Of a DNA stretch of 64,000 nucleotides, positions 36,276 to 49,268 are shown in pieces. Position 1 is the first letter of the stretch. Every line of letters starts with the position of its first letter. Position numbers and translations under genes: made by a program. Under the pieces are notes generated by a model, which had not been told where the DNA came from, did not search any database, and saw nothing but the letters and a program-made list of their open reading frames with translations. Origin of the DNA: Aphrophora alni (Eukaryota; Arthropoda; Insecta; Hemiptera; Aphrophoridae); assembly GCA_963513935.1 (NCBI GenBank), contig OY740768.1, positions 47,959,142 to 48,023,141 of the forward strand. The letters run 5' to 3'.

Positions 36276-36474
36276 GAGTTTGCGACCTCGATGTTGGATT
36301 AAGAAAAATCAAGGGGGTAGATTTTTTTTGTTTGTTTTAGGTCTGTTCGACCTTTAAATTCTTGCATGATCTGTGTTGAGACCGGCGTAAGACAGGTTGG
36401 TTTCTATCTTTAGATGAAATAAATTTATTTTAGTACGAAAGGACCATATTTAATAAAAATTTGATTTTGAAAAT
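36276..36474 (+). rRNA. rrnL: Mitochondrial 16S rRNA fragment 2 (NUMT)
   Basis: Continues the 16S 3' end with TTTGCGACCTCGATGTTGGA, GGTCTGTTCGACCTTT, GACCGGCGTAAGACAGGTTG, GTTTCTATCTTTA and TAGTACGAAAGGACCA, all conserved peptidyl-transferase-region landmarks. Followed directly by trnL1. Confidence 0.92.
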
Positions 36475-36541
36475 TATTACTCATTTGGCAGTATTGAGTG
36501 CATTAAATTTAGAATTTGTTTATAGGCTATAATTTATTTTA
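36475..36541 (+). tRNA. trnL1: Mitochondrial tRNA-Leu(UAG), NUMT copy
   Basis: TTTGGCAGTATTGAGTGCA (D arm) and AAATTTAGAATTT (anticodon arm with TAG) match insect mitochondrial tRNA-Leu(CUN). It sits between 16S and nad1 as in the mitochondrial genome. The acceptor stem is degraded. Confidence 0.85.
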
Positions 36542-36544
36542 TAT

Positions 36545-37357
36545 TCAGTATATGTTTTATAATTATGTTTTAATTTTAATTATTTTTGTATTATTATGTG
36601 TTGCTTTTTTAACTTAACTAGAACTTAGGATTTTACATCCAAAGGTCCAAATAAGTTGGGTTTAATAGGAATTTTTCAACCTTTTAGAAATGCGATTAAA
36701 TTATTTATTAAGAAACAAATAGTTCCTACTACATCTAATTTTTTTATTTATTTTTTCTCCTATAATTAGATTGTTTTTATCTTTAATTTTATTATTGGTT
36801 TTTCTTTTTATTATTAAATGTATAAGGTTTAATTATGAAATTTTATTTTTTAATTGTTGTACGGGTTTAGGTGTTTATAGAATTATAATTTGTGGTTGAT
36901 CATGTTCTATATATTCTTTATTAGGGGGATTACGAGGTATTGATCAAACGATTTCGTATGAGATTAGTTTAGTAATAATTTTCTTTCTTTTATTTTTTGA
37001 TTATTGAATATACTTTTTTGGACTTTTTTAATTATCAGAATGAAAATTGATTTTAATTTATATCTATTCCTTTAGCATTAATTAGAATATCATCTTCTTT
37101 GAAAGAAATCGATCTCCATTTGATTTTGCTGAAGGTGAATCTGAGCTTGTGTCTGGATTTATTGTTGAATATAGATGTTTAGGTTTTGCATTTATTTTTT
37201 AATCTGAATATTCAGGAATTATTTTTATGAGAGTTTTATAGGTAATTTTATTTTTAGGTTGTAATTTGAGTTCTTATATATTTTTCTAAAAGTTACATTT
37301 ATTTGTTTTTTGTTCATTTGAATTCGTGGTACTCTTTCTCGATTTCGATATGATAAG

Positions 37358-37416
<59 letters not shown>

Positions 37417-37500
37417 TATATAGGCTTGGAAAAGTTATTCACCAGTATCATTAAATTATTTTGTATTTTGTTTTAGGATTTAGGAATTTAATGATTTAAT
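36545..37500 (+). pseudogene. nad1: NUMT nad1 (NADH dehydrogenase subunit 1)
   Basis: With the mitochondrial code, pieces read [79 protein letters not shown] and TLSRFRYDKL, in the order of ND1, an inner-membrane subunit of respiratory complex I. Numerous changes and frameshifts are present. A TA array at 37360-37409 lies just after the RFRYDKL block and before AWKSYSPVSLNY. Confidence 0.9.
37360..37409. repeat. (TA)n expanded inside NUMT nad1
   Basis: About 25 TA units exactly where the original gene has a short TATA-containing codon run (between DKL and AWK), followed by AA and a further short TA run to about 37422. Confidence 0.95.
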
Positions 37501-37639
37501 TGTCATTTTTTTAGTTACTACGTTAATAGTATATTATTCTTTTTTATATTTTCAAAATACATGCTTATTGATAGCTAATTACCTAATAAATTATTTTGTC
37601 TCATAATTTAATTGGTAAAAGCTCTATTACGAAAAATTA

Positions 37640-37775
37640 AAATTATATAATTGTTAAAATTATTATTTTTTGATTAAAAGATATTCTTTTTTGGATTTTT
37701 TATTTATCAGAATGTAAATTGATTTTCATTTATATCTATTCATTTAGCAATAATTAGAATAGTTATCATCTTCTT
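37640..37775 (+). pseudogene. nad1: Second partial copy of NUMT nad1
   Basis: Repeats the segment at about 36995-37105 (TTTTTGGA, TTATCAGAATG, TTTATATCTATTC, TTTAGCA, AATTAGAATA). It is joined at its right end to atp6, so the nad1 part is duplicated at a NUMT breakpoint. Confidence 0.8.
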
Positions 37776-37779
37776 TATT

Positions 37780-38029
37780 GATATATTAAGTATTGAAACA
37801 GTAAGAAATATTATTCGACCATCAGCCTTAGCAGCTCGATTAACTGCTAATATCTTTGCAGGTCACCTTTAATAAGTCTTTTAGGTGGTAAAATTATGGA
37901 TAAACATATTCTATTGGTCACTATTTTAATAATAGTTCAATAATAATTATATTATTTGAAATCGCTGTTTCAATTATTCAAGCTTATGTAATCTCTGTTT
38001 TAAGAACATTTTATTCAAGTGAAATTTAA
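37780..38029 (+). pseudogene. atp6: NUMT atp6 3' part
   Basis: Encodes remnants SIETVSNIIRPSALAARLTAN and GHL, then ILFEIAVSIIQAYVISV, LRTFYSSEI and a stop, matching the C-terminal half of ATP synthase subunit 6 (proton channel of complex V), with frameshifts. One base separates its TAA from the cox3 ATG, as in mitochondrial DNA. Confidence 0.9.
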
Positions 38030-38030
38030 A

Positions 38031-38358
38031 ATGATAAAAAATCACCCTTTTCATATAATAAACTCTGGACCCTGACCTATTACTGGATCAATTGGGGCAA
38101 TACCACTAACCTCAGGAATAATTATACTTTTCAATTTAAATAGTTTTATTTTATTTTATTTAAGTTTAATATTTTATTCAATAATGACGAGATATATATC
38201 GTGAATCAACATTTCAAGGACTTCATACTATTGAAGTAACAAAAGGAATAAAATGAGGTATAATCATATGAATTTTATCAGAAGTTTTTTTTTTCTTTTT
38301 TGGGGTTATTTTTCATAGAAGATTATCTCCTACTGCAGAGATCGGAATAATATGTGCT
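38031..38358 (+). pseudogene. cox3: NUMT cox3 5' part
   Basis: Starts at ATG 38031 and reads NHPFHMINSGPWPITGS, then FNLNSFILFYLSL, a frameshift, STFQGLHTIEVTKG, LSEVFFFF and LSPTAEIGM, matching cytochrome c oxidase subunit III. It stops at a junction with nad4 on the opposite strand. Confidence 0.92.
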
Positions 38359-38464
38359 TTGAAATTATTACTAAAAAGCATAAAACAAGAATTATTGACT
38401 GAACTAATCAAAACCGACAAAACATTAGGATCAAAAATATAATAAAAAATAATAATTTCAACAT
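38357..38464 (-). pseudogene. nad4: NUMT nad4 5' end
   Basis: On minus, ATG at 38464 is followed by LKLLFF and FDPNVLSVLISS-like codons, the N-terminus of ND4. It is immediately followed (upstream on minus) by the end of nad4L, as in insect mitochondria. Confidence 0.7.
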
Positions 38465-38707
38465 AAAATTATACTAAAAGAAAATAAATAATCATTATCA
38501 AGAGATCGAATTAGACAAACTAAAACTGACAAACCCAAAACCCCTTCACAAACTCTAAAATATAAATAAATTATTCCAAAATAAAATTTATAATTAAATA
38601 TTATTAAGTATAAATAAATTAATAAAAATAAAGAATGAATAATAAATTCAAATCTTAATAAACATAGAAATATATGCTTCCGCTCAGAACATAAAGTTCT
38701 TAAACCA

Positions 38708-38781
<74 letters not shown>

Positions 38782-38795
38782 ATATAAGGAAGTTC
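38465..38795 (-). pseudogene. nad4L: NUMT nad4L
   Basis: With the mitochondrial code the minus strand gives degraded ND4L, with the recognisable block ending LEFVKGFWVCQF, where intact proteins have a CEGALGLS-type motif. A TA array at 38712-38775 has expanded inside its 5' part. Confidence 0.7.
38712..38775. repeat. (TA)n expanded inside NUMT nad4L
   Basis: About 32 TA units between the nad4L body and its start next to trnT. Confidence 0.95.
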
Positions 38796-38799
38796 ATAT

Positions 38800-38866
38800 G
38801 TTTAATATTTTTTAAAAAAATAATAATGATCTTGTAAGTCATAAATAGATTATATTCTTTAAAACT
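38800..38866 (+). tRNA. trnT: Mitochondrial tRNA-Thr(UGU), NUMT copy
   Basis: The anticodon arm is ATGAT-CTTGTAA-GTCAT: a 5-bp stem and 7-nt loop with anticodon TGT. The acceptor ends (GTTTAAT and TTAAAACT) match imperfectly. Position between nad4L and trnP agrees with the insect mitochondrial order. Confidence 0.85.
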
Positions 38867-38867
38867 T

Positions 38868-38934
38868 TCAGCAAAGAAAAAATAATTCTTCTTAAGTCTC
38901 TAAAACCTAAAGTTTATAAAAACTATTTGATGCA
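38868..38934 (-). tRNA. trnP: Mitochondrial tRNA-Pro, degraded NUMT copy
   Basis: Recognised mainly by position between trnT and nad6 and by the CCTAAAGTTT anticodon-arm region read on plus. The expected TGG anticodon is not intact. Confidence 0.5.
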
Positions 38935-38935
38935 A

Positions 38936-39335
38936 TAAAATAATCATTATATTAAGATTAATTGTTTCATCATCTTTATTTCTAGTCGTAAAACATCCAC
39001 TCTCAATTAGATTTATATTATTTTTACAAAAAATTTTAACATGCTTAGTAAATGGAATAATTGTTGATTCATATTGATTCCCATATATTTTACTTATTGC
39101 ATTTATTGGAGGAATATTAGAATTATTTATTTATATTGCAACCATTGCATCTAATGAAAAATTTTAATTTTCTAACAAATTATTATTTATAACTTTAATA
39201 ATATTAAAAATTATAATTCTTATAATAACATTACTTGACTTCCAAGTTTCTTTTAATTATACTTTTAATGAAACAATAAATTATAATATAATAATAAATA
39301 TAAGTATTTCATCAATTATAAAAATATTTAACTAA
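38936..39335 (+). pseudogene. nad6: NUMT nad6
   Basis: Reads SSSLFLVVKHPLSISFML, YWFPYILLIAFIGG, ELFIYIATIASNEKF and continues with mitochondrial-code ND6 C-terminal codons to TAA at 39333-39335. ND6 is a complex I membrane subunit. Good conservation of this piece compared with nad1. No cob sequence follows, so the mitochondrial homology ends here. Confidence 0.88.
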
Positions 39336-39339
39336 TGAT

Positions 39340-42287
39340 TATGTAGTCAAATAATGCAAATTAATATTCATACTCGTTTATTGTGATTTTTAAATCGTAG
39401 ATATCACTACATATATTTTTTCCAATAAGTTTTAAGTATTGTGGTTACAACCAACGAATCAATTTACGTTGTATTATTTCTCCATTTATTATGTGTAAAA
39501 AATTCTACCATAGAACAATAATCATAAATAATTTTCACATTTGAATTTTCAATGCTACAAATAATAAATGCAACTGATTTCATTAGGAAGAATAATACTA
39601 CTACATTAATTGTGATCATATATATTACAATTTATTTTTTATCCATTGTTGGTGAAACATATATTTATTATAACGAAGTAAATACACAAAGCAAAAGAAA
39701 CCCTAAACAAACAAAAATAGATGTGCCATTGGAAATAATAGTGTTTATATATATATAAATATATAGCAATTCATTTGCAGTAATATTTTCTATTAATTAA
39801 CTGTATATGATGTTATTATAATAAATAAATGTCATGACTTATTACAAAATAATAAGTCATTAAGGTATTGCATCAAATTTATGAAAATCATTATCATTAT
39901 TAGTTTTGTTCCTTACTTCTAACATTACTTGAATTTAAAGGGAACTCTGCTGTTAATAACGTAACGTCAAACAATGAGTACCGTCCTCTTTATTTCCAGT
40001 CTGTGAATGCCTGAAACTGCATGGAAATTTGTTTGCTCAGGAATTTAATAAAACTTTATGAGAACATGAAAATATAAGATTAAAAATAATCCAAATAATA
40101 TTATATAATACAAAATTCCCTTACAATACATGATTATGAAAGTGATAATCGTTGTAATCAATTCACATTCTCCGAAATTGGCGTCAATATAAATATAACT
40201 AGATTTAATCACTTGCTAAAAAAAAGATTTTTTTTCTTTCACGATAATAACGTTATGCCTTTGTATAGCGTAGATTTTATAATGACCGAAAAAGAAGGTA
40301 CATATTATTTTCCCAATTATTTAAACATAATTTTCTTTGCATGTATTTTGCGTAGGTGTTCAATAATATAATATATTAAGAAAATTGTTAAAATAAGTAA
40401 TTTGACAGCCTATTGGCTTGTTGTATTTTAATATCCTTTTAACTGATACTGATAAAACCTGAATAATATATAAAAGTCATACATTTCCCAGAACTTTGAA
40501 ACGAAGATTATATGTCTATACGTTTAATAAATTTCGTCAACATCGGTCCTTAGTTTATTCTTCTGAGTCGCTTATTGATACACAGTTAGAAGATCAGATT
40601 TTTATTTGCCATTTCAAAGAATTTTAGAAATATATTGACATTTTAATCGATTGCGGATACCAATAATCTGCGTTAACAATCCTTTATATATAAGCTCTCT
40701 ATTGGTTTTTTTTATCATTGTCAAGTTTCTAAGTTGACGTTGCACAATACAAATCAGATTTAATTATTTCAGTACATTATTCATGTAAAATTAAGGAAAA
40801 ATATACTGCTTTTGTTGTAACATATGTGCGACCTCTTACTTAAATAAGTATAGCTAAAAGATTTTTGATAAACAATTTTAAATTAACAATAATATAATAT
40901 CATTTTTTTTTGTAATGTATTTTTTATCGTTGATATCATTATTTGTGTAATTAAAATATAGGAATATTTGCAGTATTTATTGTAATGTCTCTTGAGATAC
41001 ACAAATAAATGGTCAAACAATATTTACGCTTTAGGGTGTTTTAATTGTAATTTTGTTTTTTTTATTTGCAAGTTATTTTTTTTCAAGGGCATGTATACAA
41101 ATTGTCTAATTTTTAAACATCAATGGTTGTTTATAAAACAGTTGTTTATTTATCTGTGGAGGATGCCAACGTCGATAACGACAGATATATTAGGAAGGGG
41201 GGGAGAATTGCTTATTGATAAAATAAAGTAAATAACAATAAAAAACCCGTTACATTTTGTTTAAACGGAACTGTTACATTACACACAATTTAAAATGTGT
41301 GCAATGTATTAATAGATTTTTAATTCATTATTATTTCTAGTAGTTAAATCAAGACACCGGTATGACAACAGTCATCACAATGTAATAAGAACTACAACCC
41401 ATGGATTAAGGGTATTTAACATGTGAAAAATCATTGATTTGTAATTGATCTGTAATTGATTATTTCTGGTTATTGAACAAAATGAGATGACTCATAAATT
41501 TTATTACCAAAACTTTAAAACACAAATATTCCTCATTATGATATTAAAAAAGAAGTTCAGTCAATTTTATAGCGTTTTATAAGCCCTATCCTTCCCCACC
41601 GCACCAAACAGTGTTTTATTTACTGTGCTCTAAGAAATGTTTTTACTTATATATAACTGTAATAATTAGACTTATGCTTCTTTAATATCTTAATTCAACT
41701 ATAACAAATCTGAATCACATAAAATTTTAAATCAACATTACGATTATTTAAAAACTGTTTTTTTATGAAAATGGTATTTTGAATATGTATTTTGTATTTC
41801 CCAAAAAATTTAAAACTGCACTGCGTGTGATTAAAAGGAACATTTATATTTAACTAAATTAATACTATTATAAACAAGAATACTAATAAAACTCTTCCAG
41901 AGGAAAATTGTTAACACATTCTGTAATTTTACGTAAGATGCAAGGAGCACAACAGATAATTAATACATTATATCAATCTCTCCCGTTACTGCAGAAAATA
42001 AATTTCAATAATTGTTTATGAACTATAACTCAATTTTATTCTGTAATCAACAAAACCTTTGACTCAGCTACGTTTAAATATCAATTATTATTAACAAAAT
42101 AAAAAAGACTCATTGTTGGGGTAAATATCTATTTTACATCGGACTCGGATTTTGCTATGATAAATAATGAAATTGTTAACTCTTTAATATATTATATTCA
42201 ATTAATCAGAGTATATTTTATAAAGGAAAACACTTTTCAAGTCATGAAATAAAATAGGTCGTCCAGTTAGTGAATGTGAGATCGAAT
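39340..42287. other. AT-rich DNA, no gene seen
   Basis: No mitochondrial homology or transposon motif recognised. Short frames at 39552-39758 and 40992-41231 have no recognisable domains. Confidence 0.5.
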
Positions 42288-42309
42288 GTTTTATTAGGTC
42301 TGGTTAGGT

Positions 42310-42360
<51 letters not shown>

Positions 42361-42432
42361 TACTTATCCATTACTGCTTAATCATTGTATGATTGAAGAA
42401 TCATGAGAAATTGGTTTTACCAGGTGACTAAA

Positions 42433-42483
<51 letters not shown>

Positions 42484-42519
42484 TACTTTATATAGTAACC
42501 TATACAAACCTAATAAAAC
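42288..42519. repeat. Inverted-repeat (hairpin) element holding two TA arrays
   Basis: Arms at 42288-42316 and 42491-42519 match inversely at about 25 of 29 positions (GTTTTATTAGGT start). Inside are TA arrays at about 42313-42358 and 42434-42477, and a related direct word GGTTTTACCAGGTGACTA. The form resembles a small MITE, but no target duplication is clear. Confidence 0.55.
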
Positions 42520-45500
42520 CAATACATTTTAAAATGACATATGTATTTTTTAAAGAATAATAAACTTCGAGAGATGACACAATCACTAACATGACGAACG
42601 TAGTCATAAATAATAGTAGGTATTCTTAATCAGAGCTGGATTTGCATTGGTAGTAAACTAACCAGTCCTCTATTTATTATAACTGATCGATTCCCTTCTT
42701 TCATTTTGTAACTTGAAAAGTGACTTCTGAAATTAAATATGATCTGATTGTTTGAATAAAATACACAAAGTTAACGATTTCACAATTGTTTGGACAATCA
42801 GAGCCCAATACAATACACATTTACCAATATATCTGCTATGATAATCCGCAATTTCGATATCTTATAGTTACTATTTGATAATGTGGTCTATTAAATTATT
42901 CAATAACATCGTTTGGAGGGTAAAATAAATATTATAAATAAAGACCTTAAATAAATTCGTTACGCGAGTTACAAATATAAGTTCTGAAAATTGTATGGAA
43001 AGACATCGTGAAAGCCCACTAAAAAAAAAAAAGGTTTTTTACCTCTATTTCTAGTGATTGTCTATAAGAAAAAAATGGTACAGCAATAATTGTTTTGGAG
43101 GGATGAGTGAAGATTACGTTAAGTAAACGGATAAGTTGTTATTGACTAATAAAAATGTAAACCATGGAATCTAACATCTTACGTTACTGCCAGTAATACT
43201 GGTCTCTTGTGTATAATTTTGCCTAATTATGGTGATACCTCATTGAGTTAAGTAAAGAATTATTTGTAAACTCATAACTTATAAACAATATATTAACGGT
43301 ATACTACCTACCTTATTGACTTATGTGGGGTTTAACACATTTAACTTTTGGAGGTGAAATATTTCAATAGATGTGCAAAATATATATTGTTTTTTTTTAA
43401 ACCATGCAAACTTCATTATTACAACTGACCAATTATTTAAACAAATGTTTTTCTAGTATGACATATTCCATGAGCTTCAAATTTAAAAAAAAAATCTATT
43501 TTTGAGGGTAAGTCTCATGCTTTATATAATCAAATTAAAGTATACTTTGTTTTTTATTCTGATATTTCTATACATACATGATTGGTTATGTGGTTGACTT
43601 TTCTCATAAACGCTTAAATATATATCATTGGAACTCATTAGCTTAAGGTATATGTGTTAACTAATGGAAACAAAGTAAAACAATTTTAAAAAATGTTTGT
43701 CAATAAATATATTAGTGTTAAAATAAGTGGGTATAGCTGTTATTCATGACTGTTTATCGTAATGTACACTCATATTCTGCATTCAATGATAGTGCTAGTT
43801 ACCATTCCCAACAATAAAAATAGGATATTTAGAATTTAATGGAAATTTAAACTGTAAACAATTTAGACCAAAAATAAATAATGAACTGTGTAACATTAGC
43901 ATTTATATTCTAATTAGTCTTCAAAATATTGTCAACCATGAGAAACTAATTTATTTCCTTGCATAGACATTTACATATATGCATTTTAATGTGCTTTCAA
44001 ATTACAATATTAATTAATAACAGAATATTTTAATATGCCACAAAACTCTTGTTATTTAAAAAACTTACTTCCAATATTTAAATATTTTGTATACCGGAGT
44101 TATAAGCGGGCAAGAAAAAGAAACTTTATAAAATCATTCTATTTTTAGTGAATCTTGTTGCTTAACCAAGTTTTACAAAACATGGAACCTTAACTTCTAC
44201 GTCACAATTAATTTTACTAATTAGTTTAAATTTAGTAAAAAAGTGCAGATTACAGGAAATGTTATTAACTGTAAAGCATAGTTTTTTTGTAATATTACCC
44301 AGAAAAAAAATGTAGAGGAATAGGATATAATTTTATACACAAAATTCTGTCCACTTTTCCAATTTAAAATTAAACGACAATGTGTTGCATGCATTTTTAA
44401 AAGAGACACAGATTGAAATAAATTGAAGGAGGTTGTTTGGATACAGGTTTCACGATTTATTTTGACATTTACGTAAATTTATTCAGAATTTACGTACACA
44501 TGATACAACAAAAACCAAACGGGAATAAATTTGACAGGAAAACGTAAAGCATGAATCTATCAAAAGTTTAAATTTATTGTATTTTTGGATGTCATTGATA
44601 AGATATACATTGTCATGGAACTAATCCAATCTAGGGAGATGTCATGTTTTTTATTGGGATCTGCACAAAAATCAAATGTTAAAATTATATAAATCGAAAA
44701 TCTTTGACGTTTTAAGCATATCACCATACTTGTTATATCAAATATTTTTCCTGTGTTACGTTTAATTACGAACGAACAAAATTTTTAAATATCTTTGTTT
44801 GTAAAACAATTTTAGAAGACCGTACACTCTAATTTAAAAATTCCTTTTTGTTATTATTTATTACGCCTAACCAATAATATATATTTGGTTTATTATGATC
44901 TCACCTAGACATTTTAAAATGAAAAAATGTAACTGAGTGGAATATTAAAACAAAATAATTATTCAAAAATGTATATTCCCTCAAATAAACGTTATAAATC
45001 ATTTAGAGAAAACAAAAATATTAATGTGTTTTGGGGATTAAGAGTTTATAAATAAAAATAACAAGTGTACTTCAAGAAACATTAGATCATGAAATTAATC
45101 TAAATAGAAATTAAAACTCTACTATTTACTGGAGGATAAAATTTGAGCCGTAACTGAATAATTTCTCTAAGATGTGATTATAAAATTTAAATATAAGCAC
45201 AATATAAAAATATAATTATAACCCACCAAAACTGCATACAATGAAGGCATCCAAACTGATAATGTTCTATTATAATAAAGTTATAAATATAATAATTCAG
45301 TTCTCTCGATGACAGGACCTATCCACATATAATTTAGAAAAGAAACTTGTAATAAATTAAATCCCCATTAGAAAGTGGTAATTTTTATTTAACGACATTT
45401 ATGTGCATATAGTTTGTGTGGTTGTCTAAAAGGGACAACTTAAAAAAAACATACTTGGTTTTATCTATGATATCAATATCATATCATATCATAAATCAAT

Positions 45501-48500
45501 TATATTTTTGACACGTTTAAAAAAAGTTTGAATTGGATTAAAAATAAACAATTAAAATAATTTAAGTAAAAAATAAATTACAAATTTTAAATTTTAAAAT
45601 TTTACGTCATAAGTATAATTATAATAGTTACAGATTAATAAAAACTAACTTTTATTCTTGTGGTGTCTAAGGACGATATTCGGAAAAATAATTTTAAACA
45701 AGTTTTTTTTTTTAATAAACTGTATTTACACAAGTACTCTTGTTGCATAAAACAAAATGTAATAACTTGATCTCTTACAGATATTGTATGTGCATATATT
45801 TATTTAAGTAATTTATTTGAAAATACATATCCAGAATAGTATATTTTTATTGACTATAAATTTAAAAAGTTATTATTTTAAAATTAAGTTATTCAATGGC
45901 CCAGTGTACTTTTATATTTTGTTTCTTTCGTATTTCAATTTAATGTGCGTTTTTTAGGTAGATTGTGACATCTAGTCTAAACTTTTTTGTCAAACTTTTA
46001 CGTTATGTTTTATAAGTGAACACAAACAAACAACCTTATATTTTATTTACTGTAAGAAAAAGAGGGCGTTAACTGAGAAGCTGTAGATTAGGTGTATTGA
46101 TTTTGCATTAATAATCATCAACTCGATATATGTTTGTGATAATCATTTTCCCATAATACCTGGCTCATAATTTACCTGTATTTATCTAATCTGCTCCTGT
46201 TTATGATAACCATAAAACAGTAAATATGTGTATTGTGAGTATACAGTTGTATTATGTGTACAGTATCTGAAATTATTACACCTTAGAATAGTTAGGATTA
46301 ATCAAATAACAATAAATCTATTATATTCAAGTACATGAACAATGTAATAACTTTTACGCAATTTTTAAATAATGTTTAATATTATTTATTCTATTCTATG
46401 AATAACTAAATTTCACACATACCATTTATATACTTCTAATAGTGATATTTCTAACTAATAATATTTGAGTTTGTTTCAATAATTTTCAATATAGTGCATA
46501 ATCAATTTACAGTAGTATAATAATTCTAATCGTATTATTAGTTTAATAGTTAATCTTTTTGTGTAATTTTAAACAAATTTGTTCTTACAATTAATTCGGT
46601 GAAAAAAAAAATTTAAACTAAATTGATATAATAAAGTTAATTCTCCGTAATGAAATTTGAGTTACAATCATATTCAGGAATAGCAATACCATTCTTACTT
46701 TGGTGAAATTATACTATAGTTTTGTATAGAACCGAAAATGTAATAACTATAAATGAAGCTATTGTTTTACTAAAAATTTAATTTTATTTAAACCCTTTCA
46801 ATATGTAAGTAAAATAGTAAAAAAAATAAAATAACGTCTATCATTTTTATATTTTTAGCTTATTGTATCGATTGTAATAGATAATGTGTAGTACTGAGTG
46901 TTATTTTTAAATTGATTTAGTTACGATTTGATAAATAGATGTAATAGATATTTATAAATAGATGAGTTCCAATATTACTATACACTTTACTTCCAATATT
47001 ACTATTTTAAAAAGTGTCGGTATTCAATTAATGTTTTATTTATGCAATTTATTTTTGTAATGTTTCTTAAACTAGAAAACAAAAATCTTAATGAAATAAA
47101 ATTTATGATTACCAAGTAATCCTAATTTTGATTGAAGCTAATTTTGTTAAGTAATTGGAGGCTTTGTTTAAATTTAGGTAGTATTTATACATATTACTTA
47201 TTAACAAAATCATGTCTCACGAATATCATGAAGAGACCAGTTTTATAATTCTGATAAATAAGAATAAATAAATCAATACAAATGAAACAATACAATGGTC
47301 ACTATTTTGGTCCATAATATTACCACATACGTCATTGCATACACCACTATATCTGTCACACTATACACACATGCAATACGCAATACAAATGTAATAAAAA
47401 TACAATCGTATTGAAGAGGTTAGCAAATGCACCTGTGGATATGGAGAGCTGTTTAATGCTATTGTTAACAACGTATAGTACGTATATCTATCAATTATTC
47501 GTGGAATTTGACTAGAAAAATATTCAAAGCTCAAACTCTTTTCAAGCTACATACGTTTATGTTAACAACATGAAATACAATTTAATTTTTTAATTCAGGT
47601 ATCACTGGAAGTAGGGTTTCATTTACAATTACCACTATATACTCAATAACACATTTTAAAGAAAAAATAGAATCCGGTAGCCAAAAATAAATCTTTTGGA
47701 TTTAAAAATACAAATTATAAAAGTAATAAACTACTAAAAAAATAAATATAATCACTAGTCGTCATACGTAAACAAGAAATTTATATAGTAGATAGTAAAA
47801 GTAAAAGACTAACATTAAATAAATAAATAAATAAATATATAATATATATATATATATATAGACTAGCAATTTCTTGTTATACAACTACGCTAAACAAACG
47901 TTTCTAGTCAAATATCTGTACAACAGATTTAATTTTCGATCTTGGAATGAGAAAGGTGTTTTCTTTTTCATTGGGAAGTATTTTAAATACGATGAAAGAT
48001 GATTCGCGATTAGGTTTTTTTTAAAATATATATCAACATGGTCTCATCTAAATAGTTACAATTTAAAATTTTACTTAACAATAAATTACTTACTAAATTG
48101 AGGAATAAACAAGTTTAAACATGCCTTTTCAAAATAATTTTCGACACCATATTCTTAAAAGAAACATCATTATATTGCTAGATTAGAGTCAATCCTTACG
48201 TTTCTGTACGTGGTCTTTCTAATTCACGTTTCTATTAGCAGTGATTCGTAGTAAATATTTAATTTCTTTTCTTTTTTTTTATGGTAGAGGTACAAACGTT
48301 TTTGAAAAGACAAAAGTTAGCCGGAATTATGAAAGAGAAAACAATAACCCTTTAAATGTTTGCCATTGTACTACAAATTTTCTACAAAAAGTATTTTTAA
48401 AAATTAATTTACTCATACCAATAGACGATAAAAAAAGATTAGCAATGGGCAAATGATAAAATTTAATTGCTCATTTTTGAATTTGAAATATATCAACTAC

Positions 48501-48918
48501 AAAATAATTCAAATATAAAACGTTTAAAGAAGAGGTACAAATTTAGTAATTAATTTCATAATTCTAGAAAAATGGCAGGAACAGAAAAACATAACTAGAA
48601 TGAAAAAATTTTGATTTTCATAATGTCACATTTGTTGAATGAAATATTGCTGCACGGATGAGATGGAACTCCGTAAAACCCTTCCAAGATCTCCCTAATG
48701 TAATATTGGTGACGTCAGTAATGTAGTATTGTAACCCAGACACAACGTAAACTTACTAGCACTTGAGTTTTCACTCCCTTTTTTCGACTTGTAAATTGTG
48801 CTGTATCATCGTATTAAAACTTGGGATTACTTTGAGAGCATGGTTTTATAATAATGTATAATTTCATTGATTCGTGGTCTACTTAATGGATGTTTTGTAT
48901 ATTAACCTCCCGAATATG

Positions 48919-48920
<2 letters not shown>
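42520..48920. other. AT-rich DNA, no gene seen
   Basis: About 6.4 kb without a supportable gene. Only simple repeats stand out: an AAAT run near 47818-47840 followed by a short TA array. A slightly GC-richer patch lies at 48650-48770. Confidence 0.5.

Positions 48921-48963
<43 letters not shown>
48921..48963. repeat. (TA)n microsatellite
   Basis: About 20 TA units, 300 bp left of the minus-strand solo LTR. Confidence 0.95.
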
Positions 48964-48970
<7 letters not shown>

Positions 48971-49268
48971 CAACACCCTATATGTCTAATTTGAAAAATA
49001 GTCATGTTATTTTTGACACTTTGTTTTATATTTTAACCCTTACATTTGAATTAAGCAAATGATTATCAAAATTGGTTAGCAATTTAAAGGTGAATTTACG
49101 AAATATTACCCATGATCTGTTTTTTATTTATTAAATTTTTTTGTTGATGCCAAAATCAAAATTACTTACAAAATAAAGTTATCTTATTCACTAATTGTAA
49201 GAGTATATAAATGGTTATTGCAGTCTATAGGACATTCCATATTTCGTAATTTAACCATAACATTATAG

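Larger units (their letters stand above)
35436..39335. other. Composite nuclear mitochondrial DNA segment (NUMT)
   Basis: Mitochondrial gene pieces follow one another in a rearranged order: rrnL-trnL1-nad1 (plus), a duplicated nad1 piece, atp6-cox3 (plus), then nad4-nad4L (minus), trnT (plus), trnP (minus) and nad6 (plus). In the standard insect mitochondrial genome rrnL/trnL1/nad1 lie on the strand opposite atp6/cox3, so having both on plus requires a join with inversion. Frameshifts, nuclear-code stops, a 647-bp insertion and two TA arrays show it is a nuclear copy and not a mitochondrial contig. Confidence 0.93.

Noticed and set aside
35436..39335. Functional rRNA or tRNA genes.
   Set aside because: They are nuclear mitochondrial copies with insertions, frameshifts and lost stems.
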